A stretch of DNA of 64,000 bases from Photobacterium proteolyticum (GTDB lineage: Bacteria > Pseudomonadota > Gammaproteobacteria > Enterobacterales > Vibrionaceae): contig NZ_MJIL01000069.1 of assembly GCF_001939735.1 (NCBI RefSeq), positions 1-64,000 of the forward strand. Reading direction: 5' to 3'. Position numbers and translations under genes: made by a program. The first letter of the stretch is position 1. Every line of letters starts with the position of its first letter. Below, in pieces: positions 27,834 through 38,557 of this stretch. The notes under the pieces were generated by a model that was not told the origin of the DNA, did not search any database, and was given only the letters and a program-made list of their open reading frames with translations.

Positions 27834-28442
27834 TTACTTACCTAGGTCTGCAGTGTGCTCAGATAGGTAGTCAGCAACACCTTTTGGCGATGCATCCATA
27901 CCTGCTTTGCCTTCTTCCCACTGTGCAGGGCAAACTTCACCGTTCTTCTGGTGGAAGTTTAGTGCATCAACCATGCGTAGCATCTCATCGATGTTACGGC
28001 CTAGTGGTAGGTCGTTAACTACCTGGTGACGTACAAGACCGTCTTCGTCGATTAGGAAAGAACCGCGGAAAGCAACGCCTGCTTCTGGGTGCTCTACATC
28101 GTACGCTTTGCAGATTTCGTGCTTAACGTCAGCGATTAGAGGGTACTTAACCTGACCGATACCGCCGTCTTCAACAGCAGTGTTACGCCATGCATTGTGA
28201 GAGAACTGAGAATCGATAGAAACACCGATTACTTCAACGCCTTTTGCCTGGAAATCTTCGAAACGCTTGTCGAAAGCGATTAGCTCAGATGGGCAAACGA
28301 AAGTGAAGTCTAGTGGGTAGAAGAAAACTACCGCTTTTTTACCTTTAGTAAACTCTGCAAAGTTGAAGTTATCAACGATTTCGCCGTTACCTAGAACAGC
28401 TGCAGCAGTAAAATCTGGTGCTTGACGACCTACTAGTACCAT
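27834..28442 (-). CDS. 2-Cys peroxiredoxin (AhpC/Prx1 type)
   Basis: Thiol peroxidase of 202 aa that reduces hydrogen peroxide and organic peroxides. The peroxidatic Cys is in DFTFVCPSE (about residue 50) and the resolving Cys in GEVCPAQW (about residue 171). Full-length C-terminal tail. AGGAG lies 7 bases before the ATG. Divergent from the OxyR-type gene 131 bases away, which very likely controls it. In Vibrio this gene pair is the second of two Prx-OxyR pairs (often called Prx2-OxyR2). Highly biased codon use fits strong expression. Confidence 0.94.
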   Translation of the reverse strand: MVLVGRQAPDFTAAAVLGNGEIVDNFNFAEFTKGKKAVVFFYPLDFTFVCPSELIAFDKRFEDFQAKGVEVIGVSIDSQFSHNAWRNTAVEDGGIGQVKYPLIADVKHEICKAYDVEHPEAGVAFRGSFLIDEDGLVRHQVVNDLPLGRNIDEMLRMVDALNFHQKNGEVCPAQWEEGKAGMDASPKGVADYLSEHTADLGK

Positions 28443-28573
28443 TATGGTGCTCCTGAAATATTCGGTTGTTGCCGACCTTCTTGGTTGGCTCCGTGTTTGG
28501 ACGAGACAAACTATAACGAAACTGTTAGATTGGAAAAAGCGGAATAAATAGATTGATGTAATCGAAAAATACG
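28443..28573. promoter_or_regulatory. Divergent control region of peroxiredoxin and oxyR
   Basis: 131 bases. Contains two dyads: CTATAAC with GTTAG nearby (28511-28529), and GATT-GATGT-AATC (28551-28563). Their CTAT and ATAG-like halves fit loosely the OxyR motif of four spaced ATAG-type elements. The assignment is tentative. Confidence 0.35.
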
Positions 28574-29470
28574 ATGAATAAATTTCCTTCTCTCAAGCAG
28601 CTACATTATTTAGTAACTTTATTTGAAACCCGTCATTTTGGTGAAGCCGCCAAGAAGTGCTTTGTCAGTCAGTCGACATTAAGCTCGGGGGTTCAAAACC
28701 TCGAGGAACTCATTGGTTGCCAGCTGATCGAACGTGATAACAAGTCTCTGGTGTTTACCTCTATGGGTGAAGACGTAGTGATCCGAAGCCGGGAACTGCT
28801 TGCCCGCAGCCAGGACTTGATGGAGCTGTCAAATTGTACTGGCGACGGTATGGACGGCCAGCTACGGGTTGGCTGTATTCCCACCATTGCTCCTTTCTTA
28901 TTGTGTGATCTTGTCCAGGAAGTGAATCGCCTGCACCCAAGCCTTAATCTGTTATTGCGTGAAGATACGACCACCAACCTGCTGGCAGCCCTTCGCAATG
29001 GCGAGATGGATGTACTGATATTGGCATTGCCGGTTGAAATCAACGGAATGCACAGTCAGACAGTGGGACGTGATGCCTTTAAGATGGTTATCAGCAAGAA
29101 TCAGGCGGAGCAGGTCAATGTGCCGTTACGCTATGCAGACTTACCGGATGAGTCGGTATTTTTGCTAGAGAAAGAGCACTGCCTGACTGAGCACGCAGTT
29201 TCTGCCTGCAAGCTGACCAGTAAGGAGAAGATAAATCCGTTTACAGCCACTAGCCTACACACCTTAGTTCAAATGGTTGCGAATGGATTGGGGACGACCT
29301 TCATTCCACAGATGGCCATCGATCATGGGATTTTGGATAACCAGAACCTGGTGATCATTGAACCACCTGGCCAGGAGGCATACCGAGAAATCGGCCTTGT
29401 CTGGCGTCCTACCTCGAGTCGCAGTCGTACCTTCCATCGACTTGCCGAGATTGTTGAGGGGCTTTTGTAG
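28574..29470 (+). CDS. oxyR: Peroxide-sensing LysR-type regulator OxyR (OxyR2-like)
   Basis: 298 aa. LysR winged helix at about 5-63 (GEAAKKCFVSQSTLSSGVQN). The redox cysteines are C203 and C212 in LEKEHCLTEHAVSACK, matching C199/C208 of E. coli OxyR. The residue two before C203 is Glu, where E. coli has Gly. From memory, Glu at this place marks V. vulnificus OxyR2, a form unusually sensitive to peroxide. Divergent from the peroxiredoxin gene, its probable main target. A terminator follows the stop. Confidence 0.92.
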   Translation: MNKFPSLKQLHYLVTLFETRHFGEAAKKCFVSQSTLSSGVQNLEELIGCQLIERDNKSLVFTSMGEDVVIRSRELLARSQDLMELSNCTGDGMDGQLRVGCIPTIAPFLLCDLVQEVNRLHPSLNLLLREDTTTNLLAALRNGEMDVLILALPVEINGMHSQTVGRDAFKMVISKNQAEQVNVPLRYADLPDESVFLLEKEHCLTEHAVSACKLTSKEKINPFTATSLHTLVQMVANGLGTTFIPQMAIDHGILDNQNLVIIEPPGQEAYREIGLVWRPTSSRSRTFHRLAEIVEGLL

Positions 29471-29483
29471 CCTTACCGACAAT

Positions 29484-29521
29484 GTGCTGGCAGATTTTTC
29501 GTTCTGTCAGCACTTTATTCT
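29484..29521 (+). terminator. Terminator after oxyR
   Basis: GTGCTGGCAGA / TCTGTCAGCAC, 11-bp stem with one G-T pair, 8-base loop, followed by TTTATTCT. Confidence 0.75.
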
Positions 29522-29674
29522 AAACCCTGCACTTCAAACGATATATTTAAATCCCATTTTTTCCTTTATAAACAAGGCTTTTTGTAGGTTTATTCTGTTT
29601 CGTTTTGCGAATAAATGAAATTGATTGATTACGCAACTATTCCACCAATGTATAAAAGTAGTTTCACACTGTCG

Positions 29675-29691
29675 AATAACTGGTTGTTATT
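29675..29691. promoter_or_regulatory. Palindrome upstream of aceB (distal)
   Basis: AATAAC-TGGTT-GTTATT, perfect 6-bp arms. It shares the core TAACTGGTT with the second palindrome at 29784-29795. Confidence 0.35.
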
Positions 29692-29770
29692 TAATCGATA
29701 GTAGCCCGTCTTTAGCACATTGCCATGTTTGAAACGCCTTTTTACACAGGGGTTTGAATAGCCTTGTTTT

Positions 29771-29795
29771 GTAATTAAATTACGTAACTGGTTAC
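29771..29795. promoter_or_regulatory. Two abutting palindromes upstream of aceB
   Basis: GTAATT-A-AATTAC (29771-29783) is followed directly by GTAAC-TG-GTTAC (29784-29795), both perfect. Candidate operator for a dimeric regulator of the glyoxylate shunt. It does not match the IclR or FadR consensus I know. Confidence 0.4.
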
Positions 29796-30071
29796 ATTTT
29801 GCTGCCAATTTGTCTTTCCTGCCAAAAACCGAGCATTTCCCTGAAAATTGTTTTAATTCAGTGTTTTGAGTTATTGCTCTATTTTTATTAAGTTGTTGAT
29901 TTTAATTGGTTAGCTGGTAAATGTCCTTTGGCCTCATAAACAGGGTTATTTGCAATTGCCAATTTGTTGCGGCAACGTAAATAAAGCGTTAAGACAACGA
30001 GTGTCAGAATACCCCTGATACTGACTGCTGATAAAAGTGGTGATTAAGTTACAGCTGCAAGGGAGCGAAAA

Positions 30072-31685
30072 ATGACGGATACACAAACGCCACCTAACCA
30101 TGAAGTAAAGCTATCTCTGCAAACGCTATTAACTGAGCAGCAGAAAGAGATTTTAAATGAAGATGCCTTTCAGTTCGTGGAGCGATTGGTGCAGCGCTTT
30201 GCGTTACGTATCCCGGAGCTGATGGCGGCCCGAGAGCGTCGACAGCTGGCCATAGATGCTGGCGGCTTACCGGACTTTCTTGAAGATACCGCTGATATTC
30301 GCACTGGGAATTGGACCATCCGTAATATCCCGGACGATCTCCAGGATCGCCGGGTTGAAATTACCGGGCCGGTTGATCGCAAGATGGTGATCAATGCTCT
30401 CAATGCCAACGTCAAAGTGTTCATGGCTGACTTTGAAGACTCGTTTGCACCGGCCTGGGATGAAGTATTGGAAGGCCAGCGAAACCTGCGTGATGCCGTC
30501 AACGGCACGATTGCCTATACCAATCCGGAAACAGGGAAGGAGTATCAGCTCCATGATGATCCGGCTGTTTTGATTTGCCGGGTCCGAGGCCTGCACCTGC
30601 CGGAGAAGCACCTGTTGTGGCAGGGCGAGCCAATTCCCGGATCTTTATTTGATTTTGCTTTGTACTTTTACCATAACTACAAGCAGTTATTGGCAAAAGG
30701 CAGCGGCCCTTACTTTTATCTTCCCAAGCTGCAGGCCTATCAGGAGGCTGCGTGGTGGAGCGATGTATTTAGCTTTACCGAAGATGAGTTTGGTTTGCCG
30801 CGAGGGACGATAAAAGCCACGGTGTTGATAGAAACGCTGCCAGCGGTATTTGAGATGGATGAGATCCTATACAGCCTGAAAGATCATATTGTCGGTCTGA
30901 ACTGCGGGCGCTGGGACTATATCTTTAGCTACATAAAGACACTGCGGAACCACCCGGATCGGATTTTGCCGGACCGCCAGGTGGTGACGATGGAGAAACC
31001 GTTTCTGAACGCATATTCCCGGTTGCTGGTCCGTACCTGTCACCGCCGAGGCGCGTTTGCAATGGGAGGAATGGCCGCCTTTATCCCGTCGAAAGATCCG
31101 GAGCGCAATGAATGGGTGCTCAACAAGATCCAGACCGACAAGGCACTGGAAGCCAACAACGGCCATGACGGCACCTGGGTTGCTCATCCCGGCCTGGCGG
31201 ATACAGCCCGTGCTATTTTCGATGACACATTGGGTACAAGGCAAAATCAGCTGGATGTCAGTCGTGAAGACGACGCGCCGATTACTGCTGAGGAGTTACT
31301 GGAACCGTGTGACGGAGACCGGACCGATGAGGGCATGCGCCATAACATTCGAGTCGCGGTGCAATACATTGAAGCCTGGATTTCCGGCAACGGCTGTGTG
31401 CCAATTTATGGTCTGATGGAAGATGCTGCCACGGCGGAAATCTCCCGGGCGTCGATTTGGCAGTGGATCAAGCACGGTAAGGCATTGAGCAATGGGGAAG
31501 TGGTTACCAAGTCCTTATTTGAGCAGATGCTAAGCGAAGAAATGGTCGTGCTCGAACAGGAGTTGGGCACTGACATGTTCAATCAGGGGCAATACCAGGA
31601 AGCGGCGATGTTGATGTCGCAGCTAACGACCAGTGACGAGCTCGTGAACTTCCTGACTCTGCCGGGTTATGAATATTTGAAGTAG
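30072..31685 (+). CDS. aceB: Malate synthase A
   Basis: Condenses glyoxylate with acetyl-CoA to malate, the second step of the glyoxylate shunt. 537 aa, close to the 533 of E. coli AceB. Family motifs include the metal and substrate region [60 protein letters not shown] and [17 protein letters not shown]. First gene of aceB-aceA, 130 bases apart. No aceK follows. Confidence 0.96.
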   Translation: MTDTQTPPNHEVKLSLQTLLTEQQKEILNEDAFQFVERLVQRFALRIPELMAARERRQLAIDAGGLPDFLEDTADIRTGNWTIRNIPDDLQDRRVEITGPVDRKMVINALNANVKVFMADFEDSFAPAWDEVLEGQRNLRDAVNGTIAYTNPETGKEYQLHDDPAVLICRVRGLHLPEKHLLWQGEPIPGSLFDFALYFYHNYKQLLAKGSGPYFYLPKLQAYQEAAWWSDVFSFTEDEFGLPRGTIKATVLIETLPAVFEMDEILYSLKDHIVGLNCGRWDYIFSYIKTLRNHPDRILPDRQVVTMEKPFLNAYSRLLVRTCHRRGAFAMGGMAAFIPSKDPERNEWVLNKIQTDKALEANNGHDGTWVAHPGLADTARAIFDDTLGTRQNQLDVSREDDAPITAEELLEPCDGDRTDEGMRHNIRVAVQYIEAWISGNGCVPIYGLMEDAATAEISRASIWQWIKHGKALSNGEVVTKSLFEQMLSEEMVVLEQELGTDMFNQGQYQEAAMLMSQLTTSDELVNFLTLPGYEYLK

Positions 31686-31815
31686 CAGAAAGACAGTAAT
31701 TAACAGGGAACTGCTTATTTGTGCTGTTGGCAGGGCCCGAAAGCCTGAGAAAAGAAGTCTACCGATAACGAAAACGTTAAACGGATTATCGCCAAATGAA
31801 ACGAGGGACATCATT

Positions 31816-33120
31816 ATGACATTGACTCGCCAGCAACAAATTGAAGCTATTGAAAAAGATTGGGCCGAGAATCCACGTTGGAAAAACGTAAAGCGTACCT
31901 ATACGGCCGAAGAGGTGATTAACCTGCGTGGTTCTTTTGCACCGGCCAACACAATCGCTCAGCGCGGCGCTGACAAGCTTTGGGATCTGGTCAATGGCTC
32001 GGCGAAGAAAGGATATGTAAATTGCCTGGGGGCGCTGACTGGCGGCCAGGCGGTCCAGCAGGCGAAAGCAGGTATAGAGGCCATTTATCTGTCAGGGTGG
32101 CAGGTCGCTGCCGATAACAACACGGCTTCGACCATGTACCCTGATCAGTCATTGTATCCGGTTGACTCGGTGCCGGCAGTGGTGAAGCGCATCAATAATT
32201 CCTTCCGCCGTGCTGACCAGATCCAGTGGTCGAACGGTGGTAGCCCGGAAGACGGTATTGATTACTTCCTGCCGATTGTTGCCGATGCCGAGGCTGGTTT
32301 TGGTGGCGTTCTCAATGCCTACGAGCTGATGCGCAATATGATTGATGCTGGTGCCGCAGGGGTGCACTTCGAAGACCAGCTGGCATCGGTGAAGAAATGT
32401 GGCCATATGGGCGGCAAGGTGCTGGTGCCTACCCAGGAGGCGGTACAGAAACTCGTGGCAGCCCGCTTGGCGGCGGATGTGGCAGGCACAACCACGCTGG
32501 TTATTGCCCGAACTGATGCCAATGCGGCTGACTTGCTGACCTCGGACTGTGACCCGTATGACAAGGACTTTATTGAAGGTGAGCGTACCGCAGAAGGTTT
32601 CTACCGGGTTCGCGCCGGTATTGATCAGGCGATAGCTCGTGGTCTGGCCTATGCACCGTATGCAGATTTGATTTGGTGTGAAACGGCAACGCCTTGTCTC
32701 GAAGAGGCGCGCAAGTTCGCCGAAGCGATTCATGAACAATACCCGGATCAGTTACTTGCCTACAACTGCTCGCCATCGTTTAACTGGGAGAAAAACCTGG
32801 ATGCTGAAACTATCGCTAAGTTCCAGCAGGAACTGGCAGATATGGGCTATAAGTACCAGTTCATTACGCTGGCCGGTATCCATAATATGTGGTTCAACAT
32901 GTTCGAGCTGGCTCACGACTATGCCCAGGGTGAAGGGATGCGTCACTATGTCGAGAAAGTACAGCGCCCTGAGTTCGAGGCGGCCGAGAAGGGGTATACC
33001 TTCGTTGCTCACCAACAGGAGGTCGGTACGGGGTATTTCGATAAGATGACCAATACCATTCAGGGGGGCCAGTCTTCCGTGACAGCTCTGACAGGGTCGA
33101 CAGAGGAAGATCAGTTTTAA
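31816..33120 (+). CDS. aceA: Isocitrate lyase
   Basis: Splits isocitrate into succinate and glyoxylate, the first step of the glyoxylate shunt. 434 aa, identical in length to E. coli AceA. The catalytic-loop motif [13 protein letters not shown] is intact, with the metal site in [13 protein letters not shown] and the substrate region [13 protein letters not shown]. Ribosome site GAGGGA before the ATG. Read through from aceB or from a promoter in the 130-base gap. Ends at a strong terminator. Confidence 0.97.
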   Translation: MTLTRQQQIEAIEKDWAENPRWKNVKRTYTAEEVINLRGSFAPANTIAQRGADKLWDLVNGSAKKGYVNCLGALTGGQAVQQAKAGIEAIYLSGWQVAADNNTASTMYPDQSLYPVDSVPAVVKRINNSFRRADQIQWSNGGSPEDGIDYFLPIVADAEAGFGGVLNAYELMRNMIDAGAAGVHFEDQLASVKKCGHMGGKVLVPTQEAVQKLVAARLAADVAGTTTLVIARTDANAADLLTSDCDPYDKDFIEGERTAEGFYRVRAGIDQAIARGLAYAPYADLIWCETATPCLEEARKFAEAIHEQYPDQLLAYNCSPSFNWEKNLDAETIAKFQQELADMGYKYQFITLAGIHNMWFNMFELAHDYAQGEGMRHYVEKVQRPEFEAAEKGYTFVAHQQEVGTGYFDKMTNTIQGGQSSVTALTGSTEEDQF

Positions 33121-33231
33121 ATTCGCTTTATCCTAGCAACTCGTTGTTATTTTTGGGTTATCCGTAGCTATTGCTACAGAGATTGATGTGACACATAACT
33201 ATAGAAAGACCTCTTCTTATGTTATGACCTC

Positions 33232-33258
33232 GGGAGCGCCTTGGCGCTCCCTTTTTTT
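33232..33258 (+). terminator. Terminator after aceA
   Basis: GGGAGCGCC / GGCGCTCCC, perfect 9-bp stem with TT loop and seven Ts. Confidence 0.92.
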
Positions 33259-33270
33259 GTCTGATAGGGG

Positions 33271-33855
33271 CTACTGCTGCGAACGGTAAGTGTGTGTCGC
33301 CCGGATCACTTGCGGGTAAATTGCATGGAATCGCAGCTCAAGGGTGTCGTAATGCTTGTCTATCAGCTCAGGGCAATTCGCCAACTGGTGTAGTTTGGGG
33401 CGCCGGAGAGCCATTCGTTCCAGCGCTGTGGTGATTGTGCGTTGGTCCCGGTACTGCAGCAACCATTGTTGCTGCCACATACGCGACATGGTCAGTCGAT
33501 AGCTGTCGGGCAGGTTATCCTGATATTGCTCAACCTGCTGCCGGGCCTGTGAGACGAAATCCGGGAGCGCGAGGGGATGATAGAGCGGCCAGTGTTTGGC
33601 CAGAAAGTGATCCCAGGCAATATCGAGGGCTATACCGCTAACTCGCCTGGTATCAGTGGTGAAGAGCTGCCGACACTGCAGCACTTCAGGCATGGCGTCG
33701 ATGTAACTGTCCACAAAGCGGTGGAGCTTGATGCCGTCAGCGACCGCCAGGGGGTACTGTTGATAGGGATCGCCGCGGACAAAATCAGCCAGCAAATTGC
33801 CCGCCATATGGCTGCAGCAGCGATCGGCAAGGTGGAGATGCGCAAGAAAATTCAT
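33271..33855 (-). CDS. acpH: Acyl carrier protein phosphodiesterase AcpH
   Basis: 194 aa, the usual length. Removes the phosphopantetheine arm from ACP. HD-type hydrolase with MNFLAHLHLA at the start, GNLLADFVRG, the helical GIKLHRFVDSYID and ALDIAWDHFLAKHW, all AcpH hallmarks including the metal-binding His/Asp. Six bases downstream of the CBS gene, so probably co-transcribed. Confidence 0.92.
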   Translation of the reverse strand: MNFLAHLHLADRCCSHMAGNLLADFVRGDPYQQYPLAVADGIKLHRFVDSYIDAMPEVLQCRQLFTTDTRRVSGIALDIAWDHFLAKHWPLYHPLALPDFVSQARQQVEQYQDNLPDSYRLTMSRMWQQQWLLQYRDQRTITTALERMALRRPKLHQLANCPELIDKHYDTLELRFHAIYPQVIRATHTYRSQQ

Positions 33856-33861
33856 ACCATC

Positions 33862-34320
33862 CTAATAGAAGTTGGCGTCACCTTGTTCAGTCGGCTCCAC
33901 TTCCTCTTGTATCTCAAGCAAATTGATTGCAATAGAAACAAAATCAGAATCTGTGATGATCCCGACCAGTTTATTTTGGTGCAAAACCGGTAAACAGCCA
34001 ATTTTATGTTTTTGCATATAGATTGCGGCTTCTTTTAGCCCGGCATGCGGTTCAACATTGCTGAGGTTTCTGTGCATACATTGCTCGAGAGGAATATCAA
34101 GCGCAGAGATAAAGCTTGATTGATGAGTTTGCTCAAGGCTCGACTCTTGAGCAGAAAGAATATCACGCTGGCTGACAAGACCTATCAGGTGGTTGTCTTT
34201 GTCCGTAACGGGGACGTGATGAATTCCTTTCTCTTCCATGAGTTTTTTTGCATCGGCCAAAGTATGGGCAGAGGTTAGGGTATGCGGGTGCGGTGTCATC
34301 ATATCTGCGACAGTAAACAT
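33862..34320 (-). CDS. CBS-domain pair protein
   Basis: 152 aa made of two CBS motifs: MTPHPHTLTSAHTLADAKKL with GIHHVPVTD and LIGLVSQRDIL, then a second with KIGCLPVLHQNKLVGIITDSDF. Such stand-alone pairs bind adenosine ligands (AMP, ATP, SAM) and act as sensors; the partner is unknown. An acidic tail (EIQEEVEPTEQGD) ends the protein. GGAGG stands before the ATG. Leads the CBS-acpH pair. Confidence 0.88.
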   Translation of the reverse strand: MFTVADMMTPHPHTLTSAHTLADAKKLMEEKGIHHVPVTDKDNHLIGLVSQRDILSAQESSLEQTHQSSFISALDIPLEQCMHRNLSNVEPHAGLKEAAIYMQKHKIGCLPVLHQNKLVGIITDSDFVSIAINLLEIQEEVEPTEQGDANFY

Positions 34321-34537
34321 ATAAGCCTCCGTAGCGACTAGTTATTCATCCATTTATCGTCAACTTACCGGTTTCACTTAGCTTGCTCTTTGAATGTAGC
34401 TAATCCCTGCCTCACTACCTATGACGCTAGTCAAATATTTCACAAGTTATAGCGATGTTTCATATATGTGTTTCTCGGGTTAAACGCCAAATTGTGTCAT
34501 ATAATCATTAAACAACATTCCACATAGGTATTAATTG

Positions 34538-35641
34538 ATGCGTATGCTATTGATAAGATTGTTGTTATGTTGGACTGTATTGCTGCCTTTTCAGGCGGTC
34601 GGCATTGAAGCCGAAGACAATGAAAATAAGGTGACAGCCAAAATTATCGGCGGTATTGAGTCTGCTGATAATGAAATCCCCTGGCAGGCATATTTGAACC
34701 TAACGTTTCCTAACGGGGAAGGAGGGGAGAGCACCTTTGTCTGTGGCGGTGTGGTGATCAGCGATGATCTAGTGTTGACAGCAGCACACTGCCTACGAAA
34801 TGGTTCATCGGTGGTCACCCCGGATAAGATCAAAGTATGGGGCGGCATCATCAGTATTTTTGCTGCGGGCAACTCGAATGCAACAGCTGTGACTGACTTC
34901 GTTATTCACCCTTCCTATAACTCCTCCCGTTTTACCAATGATATTGCGTTACTTAAATTGGCAAGCCCGCTGCCCAGCTCGGCAATCCCCATTCAGGTGG
35001 CGGATAGAAGCACTCAGGACAGGGTTGATACGGCGTTTGATAACGGTTGGGTTGCCAATGATGTGAGGGAAGCAAACCTGCTTGTCTCCGGCTGGGGAAC
35101 AACCGACCCGGAGGATCCTAACTCTGGCGCTACTCGGTTGAGACAGACACTGATGTCAGGTGTTCCTGATATAACTTGTGATGGTCATTGGGGCGCTAAC
35201 ATGAATACCAGTGATTACCCCATCTTCCTTTGTGCGGGCTCGACTTCACCTGATTTGGCCCGAGACAGCTGCTTCGGGGATTCGGGGGGACCTCTGATAT
35301 GGCAGGATCCGCAAGCAGCCAGTGATAGTGACTTTGGCTTGCGCCTTGTCGGGCTTGTCAGCTTTGGGAACGGTTGTGCCGGTCCGGTACCCGGTGTCTA
35401 TACTGAAGTGGCCGATTATATCAGCTGGATAGAAGGCGAGGCCGGAATATCGGTGCGGAGCTTAACTGTGCCAGTGTTTGAAGTTAACCCGTTTTCTAGT
35501 GATTTAGCCAATGCCGGTTCTGACATCGAGGTTCCAGCATCTACCGATAGTGGTGATAGTGGGGGAGGCGGAAGTGTGGGTTGGACCGTATGGTGGTTCT
35601 TGCTGCTTGCTGGGTATTTACGACGTCTCAGCACGGCTTAG
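34538..35641 (+). CDS. Trypsin-like serine protease with GlyGly-CTERM anchor
   Basis: 367 aa secreted protease of the S1 (trypsin) family. Signal peptide to about residue 23, activation-like site KIIGG (about 36-39), triad H84 in LTAAHC, D135 in NDIALLKL and S249 in CFGDSGGPL. A Gly-rich linker (SGGGGSV) is followed by a hydrophobic segment WWFLLLAGY and basic RR, which is the GlyGly-CTERM signal cut by rhombosortase and exported by type II secretion in Vibrio-like bacteria. Start ATG 34538 has AGGT 8 bases upstream; a TTG at 34535 also fits. Substrate unknown. Confidence 0.88.
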   Translation: MRMLLIRLLLCWTVLLPFQAVGIEAEDNENKVTAKIIGGIESADNEIPWQAYLNLTFPNGEGGESTFVCGGVVISDDLVLTAAHCLRNGSSVVTPDKIKVWGGIISIFAAGNSNATAVTDFVIHPSYNSSRFTNDIALLKLASPLPSSAIPIQVADRSTQDRVDTAFDNGWVANDVREANLLVSGWGTTDPEDPNSGATRLRQTLMSGVPDITCDGHWGANMNTSDYPIFLCAGSTSPDLARDSCFGDSGGPLIWQDPQAASDSDFGLRLVGLVSFGNGCAGPVPGVYTEVADYISWIEGEAGISVRSLTVPVFEVNPFSSDLANAGSDIEVPASTDSGDSGGGGSVGWTVWWFLLLAGYLRRLSTA

Positions 35642-35742
35642 GTGAAAAGCGTACGATTGCGCTCTTGAACGCTATCATCTTTGCTTGATATTGCAGTCGG
35701 GCAGCCTATACTAGCTGCCTGCTGTAATTTAGGGCCCGAATG

Positions 35743-36795
35743 ATGCAAGTATCTGATTTCCACTTTGACCTTCCTGACGAGCTAATTGCTCGCTATCCAC
35801 AACCTGAGCGTACTGCCAGCCGTTTGCTTCAGCTGACCGGTGATACCGGTGAGGTGCAGCACAAAGGCTTTAAAGATGTGCTGGATTTGGTTCAGCCTGG
35901 TGATTTATTGGTATTTAACAATACTCGGGTGATCCCGGCCCGGCTGTTTGGTCGCAAGGCATCTGGTGGCAAATTGGAAGTCCTCGTCGAGCGTATGCTG
36001 GATGACAAGCGTATTTTGGCTCATGTGCGTGCATCCAAGTCGCCGAAGCCGGGTACCGAGTTACTGCTGGGCGAGAATGATGATTACCAGGCAGAAATGG
36101 TGGCACGTCATGATGCGCTGTTTGAAATTCGTTTTGACAGTGACAAGACGGTGCTGGAAATTCTCGAAGAGGTTGGCCATATGCCGTTGCCACCTTATAT
36201 CGATCGCCCTGATGAAGATGCAGACAAAGAGCGCTACCAGACGGTGTATAACGCCAAGCCTGGTGCAGTAGCCGCGCCGACTGCCGGGCTGCACTTTGAC
36301 GATGAAATTCTTGAGGCCATAAAGGCCAAGGGGGCAAACTTTGCGTTTGTTACCTTGCATGTCGGAGCGGGCACCTTCCAGCCGGTACGAGTAGATAATA
36401 TCAATGACCACCATATGCATGCCGAATATGTCGAAGTACCTGAAGAGGTTGTTGCGGCGATCAACGAAACCAAGGCTAACGGTGGCCGTGTTGTTGCTAT
36501 CGGCACAACGTCTGTACGCTCGCTGGAAAGTGCGGCGCAGGATGCAGTGAAGAACGGTACTGAGCTGAAACCATTTTTCGGTGATACTGATATTTTCATT
36601 TTCCCTGGTTATGAATTCCAGCTGGTGGATGTACTGGTTACCAATTTCCACCTGCCGGAATCGACGCTGATCATGCTGGTCAGTGCCTTTGCCGGTTACG
36701 AGCACACAATGAATGCCTATCAGCAGGCTGTTGAAAATAAATACCGTTTCTTTAGTTACGGTGACTCGATGTTTATCACTCGTAAGAATAAATAA
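35743..36795 (+). CDS. queA: S-adenosylmethionine:tRNA ribosyltransferase-isomerase QueA
   Basis: Adds the ribosyl-derived cyclopentane ring that makes epoxyqueuosine in tRNA. 350 aa from ATG 35743, which aligns with the E. coli start (xVxDFxFxLPxxLIA); ATG 35740 is also possible. Motifs: [37 protein letters not shown] and [21 protein letters not shown]. Followed by tgt, the earlier step of the same pathway. Confidence 0.96.
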   Translation: MQVSDFHFDLPDELIARYPQPERTASRLLQLTGDTGEVQHKGFKDVLDLVQPGDLLVFNNTRVIPARLFGRKASGGKLEVLVERMLDDKRILAHVRASKSPKPGTELLLGENDDYQAEMVARHDALFEIRFDSDKTVLEILEEVGHMPLPPYIDRPDEDADKERYQTVYNAKPGAVAAPTAGLHFDDEILEAIKAKGANFAFVTLHVGAGTFQPVRVDNINDHHMHAEYVEVPEEVVAAINETKANGGRVVAIGTTSVRSLESAAQDAVKNGTELKPFFGDTDIFIFPGYEFQLVDVLVTNFHLPESTLIMLVSAFAGYEHTMNAYQQAVENKYRFFSYGDSMFITRKNK

Positions 36796-36826
36796 CTGAA
36801 CTTAATTGGTTAAGTCAGTGTCTCTT

Positions 36827-36857
36827 AAGGCTGCTTTTGTTAAAATTGCAGCCTTTG
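36827..36857 (+). terminator. Probable terminator after queA
   Basis: AAGGCTGC / GCAGCCTT with inner TTTT/AAAA pairing, followed by a short T run. Suggests queA and tgt are at least partly separate transcripts. Confidence 0.5.
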
Positions 36858-37013
36858 TCGGCTCTATAGAACAGACAAGATGTCGCGGCAGATCCGGGTG
36901 TGACTTGTCATGATACTATTTTCTTTCGCTAGGCTATATGGCGTGGCGAGAAATGCAAAAGAGGCGCATTAGGCAAATGGCCCATTGTGCTTGAATCCCA
37001 CTATGGGAATTGA

Positions 37014-38174
<1,161 letters not shown>

Positions 38175-38196
38175 CAATAAACGAGGACGTTAATAA

Positions 38197-38532
38197 ATGA
38201 GTCTTTTCATTTCTCAGGCACATGCCGCGGCTGAAGGTGCACCACAGGGCGGCGGTATGCAGCTATTCATTATGCTGGGTCTGTTCGCAGTTATCTTTTA
38301 CTTCATGATTTACCGTCCGCAGGCGAAGCGCGTTAAGGAGCATAAGAACCTGATGTCTTCCATGGGCAAAGGTGACGAAGTGCTAACCAATGGTGGTCTG
38401 GTGGGTAAAATCACTAAGGTCTCCGACGAGAACGACTACATTGTTATTGCGCTGAATGACACGACTGAAGTAACAATCAAAAAAGATTTCGTTTCTGCAG
38501 TTCTGCCAAAAGGCACAATGAAATCTCTGTAA
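38197..38532 (+). CDS. yajC: Preprotein translocase subunit YajC
   Basis: 111 aa, single membrane segment at about 24-42 (LFIMLGLFAVIFYFMIY) followed by PQAKRVKEHKNLMSS and the small soluble domain GDEVLTNGGLVGKI. Part of the SecDF-YajC accessory complex of the Sec translocon. 22 bases after tgt. Confidence 0.96.
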   Translation: MSLFISQAHAAAEGAPQGGGMQLFIMLGLFAVIFYFMIYRPQAKRVKEHKNLMSSMGKGDEVLTNGGLVGKITKVSDENDYIVIALNDTTEVTIKKDFVSAVLPKGTMKSL

Positions 38533-38557
38533 TTTTTTGCTCTGAAGGATCACAGCA

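Larger units (their letters stand above)
29471..30071. other. Long non-coding region between oxyR and aceB
   Basis: 601 bases, strongly AT-rich, with the oxyR terminator at its left end, three perfect palindromes (listed separately) and a fourth, GTTGC-G-GCAAC, at 29966-29976. I see no convincing ORF or RNA gene. The length suggests a complex promoter for aceBA or a long leader. A ribosome site AAGGGAGCG precedes aceB. Confidence 0.6.

Noticed and set aside
29358..29618. Open frame spanning the end of oxyR
   Set aside because: Overlaps oxyR and its terminator, with low-complexity AT-rich composition; no evidence of translation.
29784..29795. FadR operator at the AACTGGTT palindrome
   Set aside because: It keeps the TGGT core but lacks the GACCA half and the overall length of a FadR site.
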